A DNA stretch of 64,000 nucleotides from assembly GCF_000219915.2 (NCBI RefSeq), contig NC_017964.1, positions 2,356,001 to 2,420,000 of the forward strand, in the 5' to 3' direction. The position numbers were made by a program, and so were the translations under genes. The stretch is from Advenella kashmirensis WT001. Its GTDB lineage: Bacteria; Pseudomonadota; Gammaproteobacteria; Burkholderiales; Burkholderiaceae_B. Under the pieces are notes generated by a model. That model was given only the letters and a program-made list of their open reading frames with translations. It did not search any database and was not told the DNA's origin. Positions within the stretch are counted from its first letter, which is position 1. Every line of letters begins with the position of its first letter. This document shows, piece after piece, positions 19,413 through 28,153 of the stretch.

Positions 19413-19579
19413 TGACGACGGATCATCCAGGCTACCGGCTTCGCCGGAAAGAAAGATCGATGAGGCTTCTTTCTTTCCGGCACTGATTTGCTTGTTGGCA
19501 ACCGCCAGATCAGTAGGCCGAGCGCGACAAGCGAGACAATAAAACTGATTGCCAGCAGAAAACCGAGTGTAGACGTCAT
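19409..19579 (-). CDS. Small membrane reading frame before ccoN: CcoS-like or frameshifted CcoN N-terminus
   Basis: A 56-codon frame starting MTSTLGFLLAISFIVSLVAL has one membrane helix and ends in an ATGA overlap with ccoN. However, from about position 19505 the ccoN frame gives a better continuation: IWAVANKQISAGKKEASSIF then LSGEAGSLDDPSS, running into MNAEAV of ccoN without a stop. One extra G in TGGCGG joins the two. So either this is a tiny independent subunit, or the annotated CcoN lacks about 55 N-terminal residues because of a one-base error. I favour the second reading slightly. Confidence 0.45.
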   Translation of the reverse strand: MTSTLGFLLAISFIVSLVALGLLIWRLPTSKSVPERKKPHRSFFPAKPVAWMIRRQ

Positions 19580-19755
19580 GCGTAGACCTGCTTGTGAACT
19601 GTTAACCCTGCAATTTCTCTGGCCAAGTGCTCATTGATTGAGCCTTTAGCGGGCCTGACAGCCCCGCTCGTTCACATACAACCTGCACATCACTTCTCCC
19701 GAAAACCGACTTCTTTTGTAGAATTCAAATATTCCCGGGATTATCGCCAGTCCCG

Positions 19756-19772
19756 ATTAACTGAGAATTAAG
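19756..19772. promoter_or_regulatory. PmrA/QseB-type response-regulator box upstream of ccoN
   Basis: ATTAAC-TGAGA-ATTAAG: two TTAA half-sites 11 bases apart, close to the HTTAAK-N5-HTTAAK box of PmrA/QseB regulators. It lies about 180 bases before the cco operon. Nearly the same sequence (ATTAACTGA shared) stands between dsbD and the response regulator gene at 24734-24750. Confidence 0.5.
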
Positions 19773-19870
19773 ACATCACAGATGAAATGAGTCAGCGCCA
19801 ACGCAAACAGCAATGCCTCGCTGGTGTTCGACACAGCAAAAATCTTAAGGGCTAGCGCTTTGGCGCGCAG

Positions 19871-20182
19871 TCAGGCTCTCAGGTACACCCATCCGTCCTG
19901 TTGCAAACGAACCATTTCCAGCACAGCCGGCCCTGTCAGCACCTGCAGCGGCTCTCGGTTTTGCCTGCCGGCCCGATCCAGGCTGATCGGACATAGCCAG
20001 GTGATGGAATCCAACTGCTCATGCACAATATCAAGCGCAGCTCCCACTGCCTGGGCATTTGCTATGATCCGCACATGCGCATCAGGATCTTCGCGCTTGA
20101 GATTAGTGGCGTTATTGCGCGCTCGTTCCAACGCCGATGCGGTCGGTGCATGCAAAATAACCTTCATTGCCTTGTTATTCAT
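19871..20182 (-). CDS. DsrE-family protein
   Basis: A 103-residue soluble protein with the DsrE-like pattern: MKVILHAPTASALERARNNA at the start, then VRIIANAQAVGAALD and a late segment DSITWLCPISL with a single cysteine. DsrE/DsrF-like proteins take part in sulfur relay or are of unknown role. The neighbours, a TauE/SafE permease and Dsb proteins upstream and the oxidase/tsdA operon downstream, support a sulfur link. No strong ribosome-binding site is seen. Confidence 0.68.
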   Translation of the reverse strand: MNNKAMKVILHAPTASALERARNNATNLKREDPDAHVRIIANAQAVGAALDIVHEQLDSITWLCPISLDRAGRQNREPLQVLTGPAVLEMVRLQQDGWVYLRA

Positions 20183-20350
20183 GATTTGTTCACTAATTCA
20201 CGTTTAAAAAAAAGCAGCCCAATTCAACGCGTTGTGCAACTGCCCGCCCTGGCGCGAGCGACAAAAGGGACCGGCCAGCACGCCACAAACAGCCTGTTCC
20301 GGGTAAAACGTCTCATGCTGGCAGATGACAACGCTTGTTTTTCATCGTGA

Positions 20351-21157
20351 TCAGCCAACATTGCGCATCAGCATCATGAGTGCCACCACAACGCAAATAA
20401 CTGAGAAGAAACGCTGCAACATTCGCGAAGATATGTTGGGCGCTACCAAACGGCCCATAGCCATACCCACAAGCGAAGCTAGCGCAAAAGCGTAAGTTGG
20501 CCCACTGAGTAGTACGCCCTGGCTCCAGGCGGAAAAAAATGTCACCGCAGACAACAGCGCTATGACCATCAAAGAGGTCGCGACAATACTATGCATACGA
20601 AGGTTACTGGCGTATGCCAAGGCCGGAACAATGATAAAGCCGCCGCCAACGCCCAGCAGACCAGTAAACAACCCAGTCACAGCGCCGATAGCCCCCAGCG
20701 TGATAGCAATGCGCGCTCCCCATACGAAGCGCCCTGTTTTATCGGAAACGTGGCATGGTTTGGCTTTTAGTGTTGCCGGTTCTGCAGCGGTTTCAGACTG
20801 GATTGACGATATGAACATGCGGCCAGCGACCACAAGCATGATAATCACGAAAATAAGGTTCAGGCACCAGGCAGCAAACTGGTGCGCCAGAGTAACACCC
20901 AGCGGCGCAGTGAACGCACCGGTAGCAGCCAACAACGCGGCGGCCTTATATCGGACAATGCCCTGGCGCAGCCCTTGCAATGCGCCCAGGAGTGCTGCCG
21001 AGCCAACAGCCAGCAATGCGACCGGTGCGGCGTCCCGGATACTCATGCCCAGACCGAACACCAGCGCAGGCACCGCGAAAATACCGCCTCCTGCCCCCGT
21101 CAATCCCAACACCGAGCCAATCAGCAGGCCCAGCAAACTGCCAGTCAAGATCAGCAT
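20351..21157 (-). CDS. TauE/SafE-family sulfite/organosulfonate exporter
   Basis: A 268-residue membrane protein with about eight helices and the two internal family repeats, GLTGAGGGIFAVPALV near residue 20 and GLLGVGGGFIIVPALAYA in the second half. AAGAAGGA precedes the ATG at 21157; an in-frame start at 21220 would add an unlikely basic leader. The family moves sulfite, sulfonates or similar anions across the inner membrane. Follows dsbG on the same strand. Confidence 0.87.
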   Translation of the reverse strand: MLILTGSLLGLLIGSVLGLTGAGGGIFAVPALVFGLGMSIRDAAPVALLAVGSAALLGALQGLRQGIVRYKAAALLAATGAFTAPLGVTLAHQFAAWCLNLIFVIIMLVVAGRMFISSIQSETAAEPATLKAKPCHVSDKTGRFVWGARIAITLGAIGAVTGLFTGLLGVGGGFIIVPALAYASNLRMHSIVATSLMVIALLSAVTFFSAWSQGVLLSGPTYAFALASLVGMAMGRLVAPNISSRMLQRFFSVICVVVALMMLMRNVG

Positions 21158-21225
21158 GACAACATCCTTCTTATTTGTCCACAGCATCCAGTGCCGCGAT
21201 CTGTGACACAAAAACTCCAAGCTGA

Positions 21226-21999
21226 TTAACGGGGACCCAGCACCTCGGCCAACTGTTCGGCTTGCGGCATGCCGTTAAATTTCTTGACCTGGCCATCTCG
21301 TTCCCGAACAACAATTCCGGGCGTGCCCCGGAAACCCATGGAGAACATAAGCATCTGATGCTCGTCCAGGATTTTGAGCACATCGTCCGGAACATTTTTG
21401 GCTGGTTTAATGCCACCACGATCGAAATTGCGTTCATTCTCCGCAAAAGCAGCAGAAGAATCCTTGGCGCCAAGTATCGCAGCCGCCTTGGCCGGGCTGT
21501 CCTCCTTGATTACACCCACGAGAAGGTGACGAAGCTGAACCTTGCCTGCCTGCACCCAAGGTCTGGCGGCTTCCCAGAACTTGTGACAATAAGGGCAGTT
21601 CGCATCGGAAAACGCATAGATGATACGGGGCGCATCTGCCTTTCCGTCCTGTACCCAGTGGGCGGACTCCAGTTGCGTCCATGCTTTATCATCCATCGGC
21701 TTGGCCACCAGATTTTGAAGCGTCTTCTCATCTATCGACTCGCCCGTAGCGTCCACCCGGGTGCCTACAATGGCTTTGCCATCGCTGGTAACATAAACGG
21801 CAATGGGCCGATCGCCAGCCGCAGTGGCAAATGCGCGCAGTCCACCGCCCACATCGAACTCCTTGATCACGTCCAGGCCCTGCGCCTCCAATGCCTGAAT
21901 CACCGCTGGTCGCTCCTTGTTTTGAGCCTGACTGTAAGCCGACATGAGCAAAAACGGTAGCGCCGCGAAAAAAGCGATGCGTGTAGATACTGGAAACAT
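21226..21999 (-). CDS. dsbG: Periplasmic disulfide isomerase/chaperone DsbG
   Basis: A 257-residue DsbC/DsbG-type protein: signal peptide (1-25), N-terminal dimerisation domain, then a thioredoxin domain with the active site DANCPYCHK (Cys135, Cys138) and the cis-proline segment RGTPGIVVRERDG. CPYC is the DsbG form rather than CGYC of DsbC. It lies downstream of dsbD, which would keep it reduced. Together with tlpA-like and dsbD it forms a periplasmic reducing set that could repair heme-binding cysteines of the nearby cytochromes. Confidence 0.87.
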   Translation of the reverse strand: MFPVSTRIAFFAALPFLLMSAYSQAQNKERPAVIQALEAQGLDVIKEFDVGGGLRAFATAAGDRPIAVYVTSDGKAIVGTRVDATGESIDEKTLQNLVAKPMDDKAWTQLESAHWVQDGKADAPRIIYAFSDANCPYCHKFWEAARPWVQAGKVQLRHLLVGVIKEDSPAKAAAILGAKDSSAAFAENERNFDRGGIKPAKNVPDDVLKILDEHQMLMFSMGFRGTPGIVVRERDGQVKKFNGMPQAEQLAEVLGPR

Positions 22000-22031
22000 G
22001 GATACTCCTGGTCTGTTGGGATCTAAAAGAA

Positions 22032-22838
22032 TTAATTGAAATGGCGAGATATCTTGTCCTTAAGACTGGGCATCGTTATCTCGCCCATATGGGAATCGAC
22101 CAGGCGCCCTTGGGCATCAAAGAACAAGGTCGTTGGCAAGCCCCGCGAATTCATCGACTGCATGGCCTGAGAAGCATGGTCCAGCAGTACATCCGTCAAG
22201 CTCAACTGCTCGCTATCAAGAAAACGCTGCGCCTGCTGCGCGCTTTCCCCCTGGTTGATCATGACAAAAGCGATATCTGAAAATTCCGTCTGCGCCTGCT
22301 CGAACACCGGCATTTCGCGACGGCAAGGCGGACACCAACTCGCCCATAGATTAAGCACCACCGGCTGCCCCGCATACGCGCTTAAAGAAACGGCTTGCCC
22401 ATCCAGCGTGGCCAGTTGCAAATCCGGTATAGGTGGCGCCGATCGATTCATCAACGCCACCACACTGCCGGCCACAATCCAGGCAACAACACCGGCCAGG
22501 ACACCCCCCTGAACAGAGCGGTGCAACGCCGGGATCGAACGCGTTCGCCACCATACAAAGCCGATGGCGACAAGTACCCCCACCCACCAGGAAAAGCCAC
22601 CGTCACCAATGGCAATCATGGAAGCCGGCTTAACCCTGTACTCATCCCACCATTGGATGATGTACGCGAGTCTGGCCGCCAGCAAGCCCCAAAACACCGA
22701 GTCAATTACCACGCCACCGGCAGTTTTATGGGAAGTGTCCGCCAGGCGTCTGGCCAACAGGCGCGCCACAATCCATGCCACCGCGACAGCGAGAATGACA
22801 ATAACAGTCTGAATCGAAAACGGACCGACGCTTATCAC
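22032..22838 (-). CDS. TlpA-like thiol-disulfide reductase with N-terminal membrane domain
   Basis: A 268-residue two-part protein. Residues 1-130 hold four membrane segments resembling part of the prolipoprotein diacylglyceryl transferase fold (ARLAYIIQWWDEY, GDGGFSWWVGVLV). Residues 135-268 are a TlpA/ResA thioredoxin domain with WASWCPPCRREMP (Cys169, Cys172) and GLPTTLFFD. The ATG overlaps the dsbD stop by 4 bases. It probably reduces apocytochrome or CuA/CuB-site thiols in the periplasm. The role of the membrane part beyond anchoring is unknown. Confidence 0.83.
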   Translation of the reverse strand: MISVGPFSIQTVIVILAVAVAWIVARLLARRLADTSHKTAGGVVIDSVFWGLLAARLAYIIQWWDEYRVKPASMIAIGDGGFSWWVGVLVAIGFVWWRTRSIPALHRSVQGGVLAGVVAWIVAGSVVALMNRSAPPIPDLQLATLDGQAVSLSAYAGQPVVLNLWASWCPPCRREMPVFEQAQTEFSDIAFVMINQGESAQQAQRFLDSEQLSLTDVLLDHASQAMQSMNSRGLPTTLFFDAQGRLVDSHMGEITMPSLKDKISRHFN

Positions 22839-24688
22839 GGCGTGCCCGCCTTGTTCAGACGTTGCAGGAAGTCGCCTGCATCGATTTCGCCCACAACCCG
22901 TAAGTCCCTGCGCTCGACGCCATCCGGCCCCACGAGAATCAGCGTGGGTGGTCCCATCACTGCCCAGCGCTTGAGCAGCGCCTGATCAATGGCATCATTT
23001 TGAGTGACATCCGGGCGTACGATTTGCATACGCTCCAGTCGTGCCGCCACGGCAGGATCACCGAACACAGTGCGCTCAATCACATGGCAGCTGATGCACC
23101 AGTCTGCATAAAAATCGATCAATGTCCATTGACCGCGCCCGGCAGCTTCAGCCAGACGCGCATCCACATCCTGGACCGATTTGGCCTGAATATAGGAAAT
23201 ATTCGCAGTGTCTGCCGCTGGAACCTGTGCCGCGCCGCGCAAATGAGCCAGCGGCTGCAGTACGGATGCGCCGCCGGAAGCGGCGCCAACCAACATCAAC
23301 ACCGACCACAGACCGACGAAAGCCGATACCGTACGCAGGGTCCACTGCAAACGAACCTTTGCCGCCACGGCTTGCGCCCAGGCGAGCAGCCCAATAGCGA
23401 CAGACAGCAACCAGGCCCCCCAGAGCACCAAACTTACTGACGCTGGCACAAAGCGATCCAGCATCATGACCGCCATGCCCACCATGACATAACCGAAAGC
23501 AACCCGTACCCGGTCCATCCATGTACCCGGCTTGGGCAGGACCCGTGCGCCAAACATGGCAATGATCAGCAACGGCAGCCCCATACCCAGACCCAGCGCA
23601 AACAGTGCCAGGCCACCATACACCGCACTGCCGGTCTGCCCGATATACAGCAGCGCCCCGGCCAACGGTGCCGTCATGCACGGACCAACCAGTAATGCCG
23701 AGAGAAAGCCCAGCGCCGCAGCACCCGCAAGGCTGCCCCCGGATCGACTGCGTCCGGCGGACTCAACACGGTTAACCAGAACCGATGGCAGACGTAACTC
23801 GAACAGGCCGAAAAGCGAACTGGCCAGAATCAGGAACAAGGCAGCAAACGCGCTCAACAACCAGGGTGACTGCAGCGTCGCTTGCAGGTTGGCGCCCGCC
23901 AGTCCAGCCACCACGCCCACCACAGCGTAGGTGCCAGCCATCGCCAACACATAGGACAGGCTTAGAAAAAAAGCACGCCGGGGCCTGGCCTGACTGCCCA
24001 CAACCATGCTGGACACGATCGGGATCATTGGCAGTGTGCAAGGCGTAAAAGCCAATAACAGGCCGAAACCCAAAAACAGCAGCGTTCCCCAGATCGGCCC
24101 GAGAGACGCAAGTCGCTGTGCCGCCGCCTGATCCTCACCAATATTGGCGGCACCTTCAGGCGCGACTTCACCCTGAGCCACGCCCTCTGTGGAGGGCGTG
24201 TTCTGTCCGGATGCAGACAACGAAGTCCCGGCTGCCGTCAGGGACATATCCAGATCCATCGTCTGCGGAGGATAACAAATGCCGGCCTCAGCGCATCCTT
24301 GCCAATGCAGCGTCATGGAACCCGCTTCGGACACTGGCACGCGCAAGGCAAGCGCATCTGCTGTGTAAATTACCGTATCACCGAAAAATTCATCTTGCTT
24401 GGGCGTTCCTGGTGGCAGCTCAACACCGACCGCTACGCCCTGCGCAGAAACCAGTTTCAGTGAGTGGCGATAAACATAATAGCCATCTGCTATATGCCCC
24501 TGTGCCACCAACCAATCACCCTGTCGGCTTACTTTTTCCACCTTGAAGACCTCAGCCGGATCAAGAAACTCCGCATCTGTACCCGACGAGAACAGACCCG
24601 TACCGGCTGACACGCTGCCCATGGCAAAGAAGCACAAGACCATTATGGCGAGTACGCTTCGATACAGTTTTTTCCAAAAAATAGACAA
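22835..24688 (-). CDS. dsbD: Thiol:disulfide interchange protein DsbD
   Basis: A 617-residue complete DsbD. After the signal peptide, the alpha domain has GCAEAGICYPP (Cys132, Cys138); the central eight-helix domain carries Cys217 in AFTPCTLPMIP and Cys337 in LVGPCMTAPLAG; the C-terminal thioredoxin domain has ADWCISCHVIE (Cys531, Cys534). All three cysteine pairs are present, so electrons can flow from cytoplasmic thioredoxin to the periplasm. It heads an operon with the tlpA-like gene and dsbG, and is divergent from a two-component system. Confidence 0.95.
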   Translation of the reverse strand: MSIFWKKLYRSVLAIMVLCFFAMGSVSAGTGLFSSGTDAEFLDPAEVFKVEKVSRQGDWLVAQGHIADGYYVYRHSLKLVSAQGVAVGVELPPGTPKQDEFFGDTVIYTADALALRVPVSEAGSMTLHWQGCAEAGICYPPQTMDLDMSLTAAGTSLSASGQNTPSTEGVAQGEVAPEGAANIGEDQAAAQRLASLGPIWGTLLFLGFGLLLAFTPCTLPMIPIVSSMVVGSQARPRRAFFLSLSYVLAMAGTYAVVGVVAGLAGANLQATLQSPWLLSAFAALFLILASSLFGLFELRLPSVLVNRVESAGRSRSGGSLAGAAALGFLSALLVGPCMTAPLAGALLYIGQTGSAVYGGLALFALGLGMGLPLLIIAMFGARVLPKPGTWMDRVRVAFGYVMVGMAVMMLDRFVPASVSLVLWGAWLLSVAIGLLAWAQAVAAKVRLQWTLRTVSAFVGLWSVLMLVGAASGGASVLQPLAHLRGAAQVPAADTANISYIQAKSVQDVDARLAEAAGRGQWTLIDFYADWCISCHVIERTVFGDPAVAARLERMQIVRPDVTQNDAIDQALLKRWAVMGPPTLILVGPDGVERRDLRVVGEIDAGDFLQRLNKAGTP

Positions 24689-24733
24689 GTGCCTTTCTCC
24701 AAAAAGGATTTTCCGACATCATGCAGTCTCTCG

Positions 24734-24750
24734 ATTAACTGAAACTTAAT
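24734..24750. promoter_or_regulatory. PmrA/QseB-type box between dsbD and the response regulator gene
   Basis: ATTAAC-TGAAA-CTTAAT: TTAA half-sites 11 bases apart. It lies 46 bases before dsbD and 95 bases before the response regulator start, so it could serve either promoter. It shares ATTAACTGA with the site before ccoN, which suggests one regulator for the thiol-redox and oxidase genes. Binding is inferred. Confidence 0.55.
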
Positions 24751-24844
24751 TGCGCCTTCTTGCTCACCCGAAAGAAATTTCCAGGGTTATGCACGTATTT
24801 TTGACCTAATATATAAACACTTGGCTCAACCACTCGAGGCTGCG

Positions 24845-25512
24845 ATGCGAGTACTACTGGTAGAAGACGATGAACTGATCGGCAACGGCATTGTTGCTGG
24901 TCTGCGCACGTATGGCATCACCGTGCGCCATGTGTGCGCAGCGGCCGATGCCGAAATTGCCCAAATAGATGACACCTTTCATGCGCTGATACTTGATCTT
25001 GGCCTGCCCGACCGCGACGGTCTCGAATTGCTCGCGATCGCGCGCGCGTTGACCCGTTTCTGCCCGTATTGATTCTCACAGCGCGAGATGCCATGGAACA
25101 CAGGCTCACCGGTCTTAACAGCGGCGCGGACGACTACATGACCAAACCCTTTGATCTGCGCGAATTAGCTGCAAGACTGCACGCGCTTGTCCGGCGCACA
25201 CAAGGCAGAACGAACCAAATCATCACCGCCGGCCCGCTGCGTTTGGAGCCAGCAACCGGCCTGGCCTGGTTCGAAAATGAAGCCGTTACGCTGTCGCGCC
25301 GTGAAGTCGATCTATTGACCCATCTGGCCACTGCAGACGGACGATGGGTTCCGTCTGACGTGCTTAACGAAAGGCTTTATGGAAGTGGTGAAGAAGTCAA
25401 CAGCAATGCGCTCAACGTGCATATTCATAATATCCGTCGCAAGCTCAGACCTGAAGCAATCGAAACAACTCGCGGATTAGGATATCGTTTAGGCTGGAAA
25501 CTTAAATCATGA
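24845..25512 (+). pseudogene. OmpR-family response regulator (QseB/PmrA-like), frameshifted
   Basis: The receiver domain starts MRVLLVEDDELIGNGIVAGL, has acidic pocket EDD and phosphoacceptor Asp51 (ILDLGLPDRDGLE); the later part contains ILTARD, the Lys of MTKPFDLREL and a winged-helix DNA-binding domain ending RGLGYRLGWKL. The frame breaks in the alternating CG tract at 25040-25048; one CG unit too many (or one missing base) gives IARVDPFLPVLILTARD when corrected. The ATG at 24845 has GAGG before it. The stop overlaps the sensor kinase start (ATGA). It resembles QseB/PmrA and probably binds the TTAA-N7-TTAA boxes nearby. Confidence 0.82.
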
Positions 25513-26860
25513 GTCTACGTCTTCGTGCCGTACTGATTGCAGGGATTTCTCTTGTCCTTCTCTGGGGCGCGGCGGCCGCCTGGATGATGCAAGGCGTCCG
25601 TGCCGACCTTGATAAAACCCTGGATGGTCGGCTGGCCATGTCGGCACGCATGGTCGCGGGATTACTGGAACGTGGCGCATTAACGCCCGGTCAACCGGCC
25701 CCTGATCTGGCTGAGGTGGTCCGCGTTGATGCCGGCGCCCGAATCAGCTGTGTCATCCGTGGGCTGCACGGCCAGGTTCTGGCAAGAACACCGGCGGCCC
25801 TGCCCTGAGTGCGGAGTCGACACCCACCGGTTTCAGCATCCATGAAGAACAAGGCAAGCTATGGCGGGTCTACGTTTTGAATAGCGGCGGATATCAGATC
25901 ACGACCGCAGACAGTATTGATCAAAGAGATGTTCTTGTTAACGAATTACTGCATGCAGTAGGCGTACCGTTTTTGATCGCTATCCTGGGTGGATTGGCGG
26001 CGCTCTGGATAGGCATCGGCCGGGGATTGGCGCCATTGCAAAACTTGTGTCTGCAGTTGCGTGCAAAGCAAACCGACGATACCACGCCCATCGCCGTAAC
26101 CCGCTCACCATCGGAACTCAGACCCGTACTGGATGCGATGAACGGATTGCTGGGAAGGCTGGCGCAGGCGCTATCCAGTCAAAGGGCCTTTACTGATGCT
26201 GCCGCGCACGAATTACGTACGCCATTAACCGTGATCGACACCCACTTGCAAGTTGTCCGCGTAACCGAAGGCGCAGAAGCACAGGCCTCGCTGCGTAGCG
26301 CAGAGCAAGGGGTACAACGATTGCGCCGAACGCTTGATCAGATGATGACACTGGCCCGCACGGAAGCCTCCACAACAGGTCATGAGGCGCGTTGCACATC
26401 CGTGCAATCTGCTGTTGAGCACGTGCTCACACTGGTAGACGAGGAGGCCCGACCCCGTCTTGTGCTACACGTGACAGGAGCAGACCAGGAAGCACCCGTA
26501 CCCAGATCAATGCTGGAAACAGCCGTACGCAATCTGATCGAAAATGCTTTGCGCTACTCCCCCAACAGCACGCCGGTAGAAGTCACCCTGACCTTTGAGC
26601 AATCCTCTGAACGCTGCTGCATCGCCGTTGCCGACCGTGGACCCGGTTTCACCGAAGAACAAACCCCGCAAATAGGCAGACGCTTCTGGCGTGGCGACCA
26701 AGGCCGCCATAGAGAAAATGGCGCGGGTCTTGGCATCTCTATCGTACACGCGATAGCAGAGCGATTTGGTGGAAAACTGACGTTTGAGCCCCGCGAAGGC
26801 GGGGGCCTGGTGGCGAAGATCTGTCTGCCGTGTGAAAAAGGCGCAGGCAATTTAAGCTGA
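25509..26860 (+). pseudogene. Sensor histidine kinase (QseC-like), frameshifted
   Basis: Two membrane helices (about residues 7-27 and after the periplasmic domain, FLIAILGGLAALWIG) flank a sensor region. The H box is FTDAAAHELRTPLTV, the N box NLIENALRYSPN, followed by VADRGPGF and GAGLGISIV. The frame breaks near 25790-25795; one missing base gives GGPALSAESTPTGF then the periplasmic segment EEQGKLWRVYVL, as in QseC. Read as is, the first part stops at 25808. Cognate partner of the upstream regulator. The signal is unknown; neighbours suggest redox or thiol stress. Confidence 0.82.
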
Positions 26861-26923
26861 CCAGTCAAATCCATACCTATATCTCAGTCAGCTTTCTCGG
26901 AACAATTGGCAAACATTTGGTCG

Positions 26924-28095
26924 TTAACTAATGACCATCTTTTCCCTCAAGTTAGCAATCTCGTCGCAAGTGTATCCATACTCTTGCAGCACCTTTTGAG
27001 TAGACTGCCCGATATCTTGAGGAGCTAAACGGTAACTGGCCGGCGTTCGACTAAGCTTGATCGGGGATGCAATAGCGCTATAGTTATCAATCTCGGCAAT
27101 CATCTCGCGATGAGTCGTATGAGGATGTTCGAGTGCCTGAACCACATCGTGAATCACACCACAAGGCACATTTTCCTTGCTTAGCAATTCGAACAGCTCC
27201 TGCGCGCTGAATCTGGAAAACTCAATCTCCAGCGCTTGTCTGAGTTCAGGACGATGTAACGCCCGCTGCCCGTTATTGGCAAAACGAGGATCATCGGCCA
27301 GGCCAGGATTTCCAATTACTCTACAAAGCCGAACAAACTGACCATTATTGCCTACTGCCAGAAACATTGGATCTGTTTTTGTCTCATAACTATCGTAGGG
27401 TGCAATATTTGGATGCCCATTGCCTGAACGCTGCGGCGGTTTACCTGTGTATATGGCGTTAATAGAGTGAGGATAAAGTGCCGCCAGTGCATTATCAAAT
27501 AAGGTAGATTCAATTTGTTGCCCCAAATTGCTGCGCTCTCGTTCTGCCAGCGCGATCATAACGCCAATGGCAGCATTCAAACCCGTACAGACGTCAACGA
27601 CCGGCACCCCAAGGCGCGTTGGACCACCATCCGGTGATCCGTTGATACTCAGCATGCCGGCCAATGCCTGAACTGCTGCATCATAACCGGCCATTCCGCC
27701 TAATGGCCTGAATCGCCAAACCCGGAAATCCGACAATGGATCAGCCGGGGAAAACGCTTGGATAATACTTCGTTATATCCTATACCCCATTTTTCCAATG
27801 TGCCGGTTTTGAAATTCTCTATCAGCACATCGGCTTCTTCAAGAAGGCGCATAAGCACCTCTCTCCCTTCTTTTGCAGATAGATCTATACAGATGGCCTC
27901 CTTATTACGGTTTAGCCCTGCAAAGTAGGAAGCCTGGCCATCCCGAAAAGGTGGCCCCCAAGTCCTCGTCTCGTCCCCTGATGGGCCCTCGACTTTAATG
28001 ACTGTTGCCCCATGATCGCCAAGTATCTGTGCACAAAACGGGCCTCCTAGTACACGTGACAAATCCACCACCTTTAAACCATCTAATGCTGCCAT
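26924..28095 (-). pseudogene. CaiB/BaiF (family III) CoA-transferase, frameshifted
   Basis: A family III CoA-transferase of about 390 residues. The N-terminus shows LKVVDLSRVLGGPFCAQILG, DHGATVIKVEGP and a CoA-binding RNKEAICIDL; the catalytic Asp lies in MAGYDAAVQALAGM. The frame breaks between SGFGDSG and PLGGMAGYD; one extra base in the GG at 27705-27706 (plus strand) restores it. It is the last gene of an operon with an enoyl-CoA hydratase and a second CoA-transferase. The family moves CoA between carboxylic acids, here probably activating an organic acid. Confidence 0.83.
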
Positions 28096-28153
28096 AATCC
28101 CGACTCCTTAAAACGAAATACTTATCTCCACCATCATCACCAATGGCCAATCA

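Noticed and set aside
19634..19638. TTGAT half-site before ccoN as an FNR/ANR box
   Set aside because: The second half-site is missing at the required spacing.
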